Of a DNA stretch of 64,000 nt, positions 1 to 7,286 are shown in pieces. The DNA lies in contig NZ_AP022583.1 in NCBI RefSeq assembly GCF_010731635.1, positions 2,604,001-2,668,000 on the forward strand, in the 5' to 3' direction. The position numbers and the translations under genes are program-made. Under the pieces are notes generated by a model, which saw only the letters and a program-made list of their open reading frames with translations, was not told the DNA's origin and ran no database searches. The number at the start of each line of letters is the position of its first letter. Positions within the stretch are counted from its first letter, which is position 1. The stretch is from Mycobacterium noviomagense (lineage in GTDB: Bacteria; Actinomycetota; Actinomycetes; Mycobacteriales; Mycobacteriaceae).

Positions 1-2274
1 ACCTCGGTCGCCGATGCACTGGCGGACCGAGTAGGTTTGGCTCGCCGGCTCGCCGACCTCGGCGGCTCCGCTGAGGTGATCCCCGCCAGTGTTTTCGCAG
101 GACTAGGCCAAGCGATCGCAAAGCTTCAGGGAGCCGCCGCAGAAGAAGCCCGCTGCCGCGCCGCGGCGATCGACGCGGGCAATACGGTCCGCCGGGCAGA
201 GACCGAACGTTTCCTTGCCGACATGGCGGTTGACCGCCTCAAGGAGGCGACCAGGGACAAGATCCGTATCGGGCCCTTGACTGACGCCGGGCTGTCCACG
301 GTAAAAGCGGTGATGGAGTACAGATGGCTGGAGAACCTGCCGGGTATCGGCCCAACGCTCGCCACCCGTATCCGTGGCGCTGCGCAGACCCTGTGGCAAA
401 CAACCTATGATGAGATGCCCGCACGCATTGACATCAAGAACCGGACCACCGAGGCGACCGAGCTGTTGCGGCGCCTGCGGGTATGGGATGCAGTCCGCAA
501 GAGCATCGGCGGTACAGCCGAGCTCGACCTCGCTCACGAGCTCAATGCACTTGCCAAATCGATCGATCGGCCGGTGACTCACGCGGTCGTATTTTGCGCG
601 CCGTACTGGTCGGTTAAGGAACTCTGCAAGTCAATCGACACAGTTGTGGATCGCGCCCAACGGATCTCCGAGGAGCAGGGGCCGGCGATGGCGTGCGACC
701 CGTGGGATGACTTTCTCGCTCGACCGGCTGATTACTTCGCTCTGCTTGCCGAGCTGGGTTTCATCACTGAGGACGCGGAAAAGGTTCATGGCGACCTCCC
801 GGACGAAATCGTCCAGGCTGTTCGTGCTCTTGAACTCAAGACCGAGTACCTGTCGGCTTCGTTACGTGGCTATCAGAGCTTCGGTGCGCGCTTCGCGCTG
901 GTGCAACGCAAAGTGATCATTGGCGACGAGATGGGCTTGGGGAAGACGGTGGAGGCGCTTGCAGTCGTTGCTCACGTGCGAGCGAAAGGACTCCACCACT
1001 TTCTAGTGATATGCCCAGCCGCTGTTGTCACCAACTGGGTTCGAGAGGTCTCATCCAAATCCACATTGCGCGCACATCGCCTCCACGGGGTGGATCGTGC
1101 GGCGTCTGCAAGGAGCTGGATGCGCAACGGCGGCGTTGCGATTACGACCTTCGAAACTCTTCCCTGGCTCCATCAAAACGCCACCGGCCTAGATGATTTG
1201 GCCTGCGTCGTAATCGATGAAGCACACTACATCAAGAATCCTGATGCAGTGCGTACGCGGAATTCGGTCTCGCTGGTGAACTCGTGCGAGCGCGCTGTAC
1301 TACTCACTGGAACGCCCTTGGAGAATCGGATAGACGAATTCCGCAATCTGGTGAGCTATCTACGGCCAGAGCTTCTGGTCGACGCCAACGAGCTTGCTCC
1401 GAGGAAGTTTCGGCGCCAGGTGGCGCCAGCGTACCTGCGCCGCAATCAGGAAGATGTGTTAACCGAGTTACCTGACTTGGTTGAGGTCGACGAATGGCTT
1501 GCGCTGTCCGACGAGGATCGTGCTGCCTATCGTGACGCGGTGGCAGCAGGAAACTTCATGGCGATGCGCCAAGCGGCGATAATTCAGGGCAGCAAGTCGA
1601 TAAAGATGCAGCGGCTCAACGAGATTGTTGAAGAGGCCGAGGACAACGGTCGACGGGTCGTCGTCTTCTCCTACTTCCGCAGTGTCCTAGACCATGTTGT
1701 TCGCGTATTGCCCGGTAAGGTGTTTGGTCCGTTGACGGGCTCTGTTCCTCCGATCAAGCGGCAGACGATGATTGACGATTTCTCTGCTGCCGGGCACGGT
1801 GCGGTGCTTGTCGCCCAAGTCGTCGCGGGCGGCGTCGGCTTAAACATCCAAGCAGCCTCCGTGGTCGTCATCTGCGAGCCACAGCTGAAGCCAACTATGG
1901 AATGGCAAGCTATCGCACGCGCGAGGCGCATGGGTCAGCTGGCATCGGTACAAGTCCATCGTCTCTTGTCCGAAGATGGCGTCGACCAGAGGATCCGTGA
2001 AATCCTGGCCCGCAAGAGCGAGTTGTTCGAGGAGTTCGCGCGCGTCAGCGAAACGGCGGAAAGTGCACCGGAAGCTTTCGACATTTCTGAGGCTGAGCTC
2101 GCCCGTGAAGTCATCGCTGCGGAGCGTGAGCGGCTGTTCGCCCGACCTGAGCCGACGGGCAATGGTGACCCGGGTGGCGCATCACCCAGGGAAGGTAGGC
2201 AGCACGCGATTCATGTTCAACCCCGGCCGGAGGGAAATGACCGAATACGGGAAAACAATCGAACTTGGCGATGA
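1..2274 (+). CDS. SNF2-family helicase/ATPase, 5' end beyond the window
   Basis: Superfamily 2 DNA translocase of the SNF2 type. Counting from base 1, motif I (GDEMGLGKT) is near residue 308, motif II (DEAH in VIDEAHYIKN) near 406, motif III (LLTGTPLENR) shortly after, and the C-terminal arginine-finger motif (QAIARARRMGQ) near 637-647. The first 150 residues are helical, with a helix-hairpin-helix-like LPGIGPTLA segment. The frame is open from base 1; a TTG at 37 is only the first possible internal start, so the gene probably begins upstream. Its 3' end overlaps the next gene by 38 bases, indicating co-transcription. Such ATPases act in DNA repair or in defence modules; the neighbouring HNH nuclease makes defence plausible but unproven. 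Confidence 0.85.
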   Translation, partial: TSVADALADRVGLARRLADLGGSAEVIPASVFAGLGQAIAKLQGAAAEEARCRAAAIDAGNTVRRAETERFLADMAVDRLKEATRDKIRIGPLTDAGLSTVKAVMEYRWLENLPGIGPTLATRIRGAAQTLWQTTYDEMPARIDIKNRTTEATELLRRLRVWDAVRKSIGGTAELDLAHELNALAKSIDRPVTHAVVFCAPYWSVKELCKSIDTVVDRAQRISEEQGPAMACDPWDDFLARPADYFALLAELGFITEDAEKVHGDLPDEIVQAVRALELKTEYLSASLRGYQSFGARFALVQRKVIIGDEMGLGKTVEALAVVAHVRAKGLHHFLVICPAAVVTNWVREVSSKSTLRAHRLHGVDRAASARSWMRNGGVAITTFETLPWLHQNATGLDDLACVVIDEAHYIKNPDAVRTRNSVSLVNSCERAVLLTGTPLENRIDEFRNLVSYLRPELLVDANELAPRKFRRQVAPAYLRRNQEDVLTELPDLVEVDEWLALSDEDRAAYRDAVAAGNFMAMRQAAIIQGSKSIKMQRLNEIVEEAEDNGRRVVVFSYFRSVLDHVVRVLPGKVFGPLTGSVPPIKRQTMIDDFSAAGHGAVLVAQVVAGGVGLNIQAASVVVICEPQLKPTMEWQAIARARRMGQLASVQVHRLLSEDGVDQRIREILARKSELFEEFARVSETAESAPEAFDISEAELAREVIAAERERLFARPEPTGNGDPGGASPREGRQHAIHVQPRPEGNDRIRENNRTWR

Positions 2275-2620
2275 GTTGTTAGATCTTGTGCGGTCGGTGG
2301 TCGAACCTGGCGACGAGATACCGACAGTCAGCAACAAGCGTCCAAACCGCATCGTGTCGATCGACCGTTCAGGGCTTTCTGTTGAGACCTTGCGCTCGGA
2401 CCGTCGGGGGACCGGCCCACAGATGGTTCCCGCATGGATGATTGTTGCCGCGTGGGAACATCTCCGCCGGGAGGGCGAGTTGACTCACAGTCAGCTGCTC
2501 AACGAGCTGAACGTGAAGCGCTCCGCCTTTGTATGTGCTTTGCTGGCACAGTTCCCTGATGTCGTCATCCGCTCGAGCCGCCCGATTGTCCTCGAGTTGA
2601 TTCGCGCTGAACCGTCTTAG
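2237..2620 (+). CDS. Small winged-helix-like protein overlapping the helicase gene
   Basis: 127-residue hypothetical protein. ATG at 2237 is preceded by a GGAGGG ribosome binding site, and the gene starts inside the helicase 3' end, so the two are translationally coupled. The first half looks like a small beta domain (IVSIDRSGLSVET), the second like a helix-turn-helix (AAWEHLRREGELTH, then KRSAFVCALLAQFPDV). I recall a similar RSxFVxALLAxLP tail on proteins beside restriction-type nucleases, but that is memory and not a search. It may be a DNA-binding or adaptor partner of the helicase. No catalytic motif is visible. Confidence 0.7.
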   Translation: MTEYGKTIELGDELLDLVRSVVEPGDEIPTVSNKRPNRIVSIDRSGLSVETLRSDRRGTGPQMVPAWMIVAAWEHLRREGELTHSQLLNELNVKRSAFVCALLAQFPDVVIRSSRPIVLELIRAEPS

Positions 2621-2632
2621 CACAAATATGGA

Positions 2633-3709
2633 TCACGTCCATGACGGTGGGAAGCTGATATCGAGCCGCTCGCTCTGCTTGTAACCTGTCCATGTCGGGA
2701 CGCCGGCGGGCTGCGCGCGGTAGATGCCTCGCGCGGCGGCCACGACACGGTCGCGCTGCGTCGGCCACTGAATCTCGGCCGCGATCTGCTCCAGCACCTC
2801 TCGGTCCCGGTCGAGCACCCGGTCGACGATCGACACCGCCGGCAGCGCGCCACTCTTGTCACCATTGCAACGGGCGCACGCGAGCACCAGATTGGCCAAG
2901 CCGTCGATACCGACTAGCGACCACGGGAGCACATGGTCGACCGGATTGTTCACCGGCAGATGCGCGCCGCAGTAAAAGCAGTGCGGCCCGTACGCCTCCT
3001 TGAACGGCCCGCGGACTGCTGCCAGATCGGTGCGTTCACGACCGAACAGATGGCCCGCGACGTCGGGCACCTCAGCGTAAAGAAACTTGTTCATCCGTCG
3101 CACATCGTCGACCCACATGATCTCCAGCGCCGCCTTGAGCAGCCCAGCGAGCCGGGCAAGACCATGCGCAACACCGGGTTTGAGTTCGATCGCGTCGCCA
3201 TGGGCGCGCAGCGTCGACCGCGAGACGTGGTCGTGGAGGAATGAGTCGTCGTACAGAAAGGAATCACTCGTCGAAGAGCCGGGAAGTTTCTGCAGCCGAT
3301 GCAGCGGCTGCTGCGCAAGGCACAGGGTGATCTCTTCGATGGCGCTTCGGTATGCGGCGGGCGCCCGTAGCCTGGCGATGTCCACCGACAGAGCGGTGCC
3401 TCTAACCCCGGCTGCCTCACGTAACGCATTGGTGGCGATGAGGATCCGTGCACGCGGCTGCGTGGATTGGCGCAATTCATGGCCGTCGAATGGGCGCACT
3501 TGCGGCCAGTAGATCTCCAGCACGCGATGCGCTAGATCGGGAATCGGCACCGGCAGAACATCGGCGGGCCGCTCGGGCATGTTCTCGACGCAGTGGTCGA
3601 TCAACGCCATCAACGTGGCCAGCTTGTAGGTGGCCGTTCGCAGGCCGGTCTCCAGGATGGCGACTACCCGCTGCCCGAGCAGAAGCGGGTCGGCCGTGTC
3701 ACCGTCCAC
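2633..3709 (-). CDS. HNH endonuclease family protein
   Basis: About 358 residues from the GTG at 3709; the open frame reaches back to an ATG at 3835, but that start would overlap the divergent gene at 3780 and lacks a clear binding site. The C-terminal third has the HNH fold: a zinc knuckle pair (CFYCGAHLP and ACARCNGDKSG) flanking DHVLPWSLVGIDGLANLVL, which supplies the catalytic His, the Asn and the metal site. The N-terminal two thirds are helical and unrecognised. It is convergent with the helicase operon and ends 13 bases from it. Probably a DNA nuclease, in a restriction or defence role given its neighbours. Confidence 0.75.
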   Translation of the reverse strand: MDGDTADPLLLGQRVVAILETGLRTATYKLATLMALIDHCVENMPERPADVLPVPIPDLAHRVLEIYWPQVRPFDGHELRQSTQPRARILIATNALREAAGVRGTALSVDIARLRAPAAYRSAIEEITLCLAQQPLHRLQKLPGSSTSDSFLYDDSFLHDHVSRSTLRAHGDAIELKPGVAHGLARLAGLLKAALEIMWVDDVRRMNKFLYAEVPDVAGHLFGRERTDLAAVRGPFKEAYGPHCFYCGAHLPVNNPVDHVLPWSLVGIDGLANLVLACARCNGDKSGALPAVSIVDRVLDRDREVLEQIAAEIQWPTQRDRVVAAARGIYRAQPAGVPTWTGYKQSERLDISFPPSWT

Positions 3710-3779
3710 GGCGCAACGTCGATGTCGGAGCGGCGAGATACAACTGCACCACAGCATTATTGCGAGGAAGAGTGACAAA

Positions 3780-4094
3780 GTGGGCAAGCTCGTTCGTGAC
3801 AAAGTGCCCGACCTTATCCGGGCCTCTGGGCGCACACCTCATGTGAAGACCCTGCGCCCGGGCCAGTACCGAGAAGCGCTGCACGACAAGTTGCGTGAAG
3901 AGGTTGACGAGCTCTTCGCCGCGTCGACCCCTGAGGCCGTCATCGATGAGGCCGCCGACATCGTCGAAGTCCTCACCGCGATTGCCGGTGACCAGGGCGC
4001 CAGCTTCGGCAGCATTCTCGATGCGGCGCAACGCAAACGCAGCGAACGAGGAGGATTCGGCAAGCGTCTCTGGCTGGAGAGCATCCAGCCGTAG
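3780..4094 (+). CDS. MazG-like nucleoside triphosphate pyrophosphohydrolase
   Basis: 104-residue protein beginning KLVRDKVPDLI, the signature of the small all-alpha NTP pyrophosphohydrolases related to MazG and phosphoribosyl-ATP pyrophosphatase. The metal-binding pattern is present as KLREEVDEL followed by EAADIVEVLTAI (ExxD-type helices). GTG at 3780 is chosen because it gives the conserved N terminus at once; a purine-rich GAGGAAGAG lies just upstream. It is divergent from the HNH gene with about 70 bases between, enough for back-to-back promoters. Family members hydrolyse NTPs to NMP and pyrophosphate, cleaning or depleting nucleotide pools; the true substrate is unknown. Confidence 0.85.
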   Translation: MGKLVRDKVPDLIRASGRTPHVKTLRPGQYREALHDKLREEVDELFAASTPEAVIDEAADIVEVLTAIAGDQGASFGSILDAAQRKRSERGGFGKRLWLESIQP

Positions 4095-4126
4095 CTGCAC
4101 GACTAGCCACAGAGCCTTGTCCTAAT

Positions 4127-4212
4127 GTCATTCTGCTCAGCAACGCCATCCATCTGCGCGGCAGTGCACCGATCTCGGACCTGCGCGGTGAGGTGGCGAT
4201 GGCGGTAGCCCG
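4127..4212 (+). pseudogene. Remnant of the 3' end of a serine hydrolase gene
   Basis: Translating from 4127 gives VILLSNAIHLRGSAPISDLR, which matches the C terminus of the intact serine hydrolase at 16246-17889 (VILLSNAIHVRGSTPITDLR). The match starts abruptly at 4127 just after a stop codon and fades near 4212. No other part of that gene is found here. It is a dead fragment of a second copy, left by duplication and deletion or by rearrangement. Confidence 0.8.
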
Positions 4213-4248
4213 CGGCCCTGCCTCTTTACCGCGGTGGCGGCTAGGCGG

Positions 4249-5228
4249 TCAAGACTTGGCAGCTGTCCGTAGCTGTTGGGTGATTCGCTTCAGCAGCCGG
4301 TCATCGACAGACATATGCAGCACGACAGGATCGGCTTCGATGGTGCCCCGTCCGTAGCGCATCAGCTCCGGCATCTCACCGATGCGTTCGACGAAGTCGT
4401 CGATGAACGTGCAGTAGGAGTCGAGCGGTATGTTCACCAGCTCGCCCACGTCGCGCATCAGCTCCGTGTACTGCGACGGCACCGCGAAATCGCGGCAGTG
4501 CTCGGCTAACTCGAGGAAGCGGTCGTGATAATCCATCAGCCGGTTGGCCACCTGCACGATGCCGTCGGCGTCAGCGGTGCTTTCATCGGTGCGACTTCCG
4601 AACACCTCCATGAATGCGGGCGTGAGCATGAACGCTTCGACCTGGCCAACCAACTGGACCATTTCTTCCATGCACTCGGTAACGAACCGCCCGACCTCCA
4701 AGCCGCTGTATGCGCGAAGACGTGTCGAAGGGGAATAGCCGAGCCGACAATCGCGCAGCCGCGACTGCACTGCCGCGCGCCGCAGCACCAGCACCGAGGC
4801 GAACGCCGCCCAGCGCCATCCCGGCGTCTTGTCGGCGAGCAGCTTGGCCAATCCGTCTTTGGTGTCGGCGACGGCGGCGATCTTGATTTCCGAGTCGTCC
4901 GCGTCGGGGGTCAGTGGCGGCGGCTCGGGTGCGATCGAGCGCATCAGCTCGGCGCCCGCGACGCCGTAGGTACCTCGGCTGTCCCCGCGCCGAGCCCATT
5001 GGTTTTGGCGGTCTGCGCGGTACGCGATTTCCTCTGCCTCGCGGGCGGCACCAGCCCGGCGCTCACGCACTTGCGGACAACGGCGCGGGCCGCGAAGAAC
5101 AGCCCGGCCACCGCGGCCGCCGCGATCAACGACCAGAAGAACTTCACGATCAGCCCGATGATCAGGAGCACGGCGAAGAAGACTGCGACACCCGGTGCGG
5201 TGCTGCGATGACGCGAGGAGCGCTTCAT
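4249..5228 (-). pseudogene. Membrane-anchored mycobacterial protein split by a frameshift
   Basis: Two overlapping minus-strand frames look like one gene. The first begins with ATG at 5228 (MKRSSRHRS), has a hydrophobic span of about 35 residues (VAVFFAVLLIIGLIVKFFWS, then a further run ending FFAARAVVRK), and then loses its sense. The second, open from 5070 to 4249 (273 residues), starts with RERRAGAAREAEEIAYRADR and continues as a charged helical cytosolic domain. Joining VVRK to RERR needs a one-base shift near 5072-5080. I recall mycobacterial proteins that combine such a membrane segment with an ADRQNQW..GDSRGTYG stretch. Either a real frameshift mutation, a sequencing error, or two overlapping genes. 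Function unknown. Confidence 0.65.
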
Positions 5229-5307
5229 GACCGAAATGTAGCCGCGGTGACTGACATCGTGCGGCGTGCTCGCAAGCTCGGGGCGCACTCTGACCATGCT
5301 CGGGGAA

Positions 5308-5336
5308 GTGTTACACCGATCAGGTGGGTGTTACAC
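5308..5336. promoter_or_regulatory. Paired GTGTTACAC boxes, operator/promoter of a vapBC locus
   Basis: The nine-base word GTGTTACAC occurs at 5308-5316 and again at 5328-5336, exactly 20 bases apart (two helical turns). The second copy contains an extended -10 element (TGT then TACACT, ending 5337), which would place transcription start near the ATG at 5344. This fits autorepression by the antitoxin and a leaderless message. Confidence 0.6.
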
Positions 5337-5343
5337 TATGACG

Positions 5344-5613
5344 ATGCCGACCCAGCGCCGGCGCCACGCCATCACCGAGACCGACGAGATCAGGAACGCA
5401 CTGGAGATCGCCCGCCGCACCTGGCCCGACCTTGCCCACAAGCCGGGCGCGCTACTGCGCCAACTCATCTTGGTTGGTCGGAATACCCTCGCCCACAACG
5501 ATGCTGCAGGCACTCGCGCACGCCGCCGAGCGGTCGAAAATACCAGTGGCGCGCTGGCCGGCGTCTTCGGAAGTGCCTATCTCAGGGAGCTGCGTGAGGA
5601 CTGGCCCGAGTGA
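5344..5613 (+). CDS. VapB-like antitoxin
   Basis: 89-residue small protein upstream of and overlapping a PIN toxin gene, the normal antitoxin position. ATG 5344 (MPTQRRRHAITETDEI) is preferred because it lies seven bases after a -10 element; ATG 5338 is two codons upstream and there is no ribosome binding site for either. The N-terminal half is basic and helical, and the C-terminal tail (LRELREDWPE) probably wraps the toxin. The last codon overlaps the toxin start in a GTGA junction. I do not recognise the exact VapB subfamily. Confidence 0.75.
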   Translation: MPTQRRRHAITETDEIRNALEIARRTWPDLAHKPGALLRQLILVGRNTLAHNDAAGTRARRRAVENTSGALAGVFGSAYLRELREDWPE

Positions 5614-6002
5614 TCATTCTCGATGCCAGCATTTTGATCGGTCATTTCGAGCCAGCCGACGCCCACCACGCCGAAGCCACCGCACTGCTCGCGGCGCACG
5701 CGGCAGAGTCGTTCGCCGCCAGCGTGATCACCCTCGCGGAGGTCTACGTCGGTGCCGCCCGGGCCGCACAAGCCGACCGGCTTCACCAGCTGCTGGCGCG
5801 GTTGCAGATCGAGAGCCTGGAACTTCCGGCCAGCGCTGCTCGCCGTCTCGGTGAGTTGCGCGCTACAACCAGTTTGAAGATGCCGGACTGCTGCGTGCTT
5901 TACAGCGCGGAACAGTACAACGCCGCGATCGCCACCTTCGACGACAAACTCGCCGCTCGAGCAGCCGAGCTCGGATTGCCCGTTGCGACGGGCCAGCCGT
6001 AG
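5610..6002 (+). CDS. VapC-family PIN-domain ribonuclease toxin
   Basis: 130-residue PIN toxin. All four acidic metal ligands are in place: Asp5 (IILDAS), Glu44 (TLAEVYVG), Asp93 (KMPDCCVL) and Asp111/112 (FDDKLAARA). The GTG start overlaps the antitoxin stop by four bases. VapC toxins cleave tRNA or rRNA when free and are held inactive by their antitoxin; the pair binds its own operator. The complete active site suggests a working module. Confidence 0.9.
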   Translation: MIILDASILIGHFEPADAHHAEATALLAAHAAESFAASVITLAEVYVGAARAAQADRLHQLLARLQIESLELPASAARRLGELRATTSLKMPDCCVLYSAEQYNAAIATFDDKLAARAAELGLPVATGQP

Positions 6003-6135
6003 CCGGGCCTCGCCGGCCGGTGTCGGTGTGCTCATCCAACGATGGAGCTGATCGGCGAAATCGGCTGAACGAGCCTCGGCGCTCGGCCATTGTGAACTGA
6101 GCGCGCCGACGCGGCGTCAGAGGATTGGAGGATCA

Positions 6136-7063
6136 ATGCGAATCAGCGTGAATTGCTTTCTCGGCGAGGACCCGAGCCGGTCGCTGGTCGATGACTTTGT
6201 AACGGAACTGGCGCAGCTGCGGGATGAGGGATTCCGGCGCGCGTATGGGTTTCGCAGATGCCCTGGCAAGCCGATGTGTTGACGGTGCTCGCGGTCGAGC
6301 TGCGGGAAGTTGGACGCGATCGAGGTAGCAACCGGTGTGCTGCCGATTCAGAATCAGTACCCTATGTTGTTGGCGCAGCGCGCGCCCTCACGCTCAGCTT
6401 GATCTCCGGTGGTCGCTTCATACTCAAGTTGGGCATGACCCACCGCATGGTCTCCGAGGGAATGTGGGGTATTCCTTGGGACAAGCCTGTGCGCCGACTC
6501 AGTGAATACCTCGATGGCCTTCTGCCGCTCCTCAATGGAAAGGCGGCCAACGCGACCGGTGAAACCGTGACAACCCGCGGGAAATACGTATCCCCAACGC
6601 GCCTGCGCCGCCGGTACACATCGCAGCGCTGGGCCCGCAGATGCTGCGGCTGACGGGCCGACGTTGTGCGGGGACGGTTACCTGGATGACCGGACCCAAG
6701 ACCTTGGCTGAACACGTCGGCCCGACACTTCATCGCGCCGCCGCGGAAGCGGGTCGCTCGGAGGGCGAGGTGCAGGTAGCCGCCTCGCTGCCCATAGCGG
6801 TCACAGATGACGTCGACGCCCTCCGCGCACGAGCCGCAGAGCAGTTCGCGGTCTATGGGCAATTGCCGTCATACCGCGCGATGCTCGATCGCGAGGGGTA
6901 CCGCGACCCCCAGGATGCAGCGCTTATCGGCGACGAAAAGTCAGTGACGCAACGGATCGACGAGCTGCACGACGCCGGTGTCGACGAGTTCGTCGGCTAT
7001 CCCTTCGACGCATCCGACGGCGGCCGTGCCCGCACACGGAAGCTTCTGCGCGATTACCGCTGA
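6136..7063 (+). pseudogene. Decayed F420-dependent LLM-class oxidoreductase gene
   Basis: Starting at ATG 6136 behind a GGAGGATC site, sequence typical of luciferase-like F420 oxidoreductases can be read only by hopping frames: MRISV..FLGEDPSRSLVDDF, then LTVLAVELREV, then LISGGRF..LGMTHRMVSEG, PWDKPVRRLSEYLDGLLPLL, then PQMLRLTGRRCAGTVTWM, and finally KTLAEHVGPTLHRAAAEAG to the stop at 7063 (the last ~140 codons in one frame). At least four frameshifts are needed and an early stop follows about 45 codons. The full-length product would be about 300 residues. It is a non-functional remnant. Confidence 0.85.
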
Positions 7064-7082
7064 TGCGCATAGCATCCCCTAT

Positions 7083-7283
7083 ATGAGAAGGGCTTTCGTC
7101 GTTACATTCGCGGTCGGGCTGATCATCGCAGTATTCGGTCTAATATGGGCGCTCCAGGGCTTCGGAGTGCTTGGTGGTAGCCCGATGAGCAACACCACGA
7201 CTTGGTCGATCATTGGTCCGATCACGGTGGTGATCGGCATCGTGGTTGCGGTGTTCAGTTGGCGCAAACTGTCGTCGAAATAG
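7083..7283 (+). CDS. Small two-helix membrane protein
   Basis: 66 residues, ATG at 7083. Two hydrophobic helices, about residues 3-25 (AFVVTFAVGLIIAVFGLIWA) and 40-58 (WSIIGPITVVIGIVVAVFSW), joined by a short polar loop rich in Gly, Ser and Thr, then a basic tail. No family recognised. It lies 20 bases after the oxidoreductase pseudogene and converges on the molybdo-enzyme gene, with three bases between stop codons. Likely a real small membrane protein of unknown role. Confidence 0.6.
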   Translation: MRRAFVVTFAVGLIIAVFGLIWALQGFGVLGGSPMSNTTTWSIIGPITVVIGIVVAVFSWRKLSSK

Positions 7284-7286
7284 TGC

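Noticed and set aside
3630..3779. N-terminal extension of the pyrophosphohydrolase
   Set aside because: The open frame continues upstream but is antisense to the HNH gene start and gives no family-like sequence before KLVRDKVPD.
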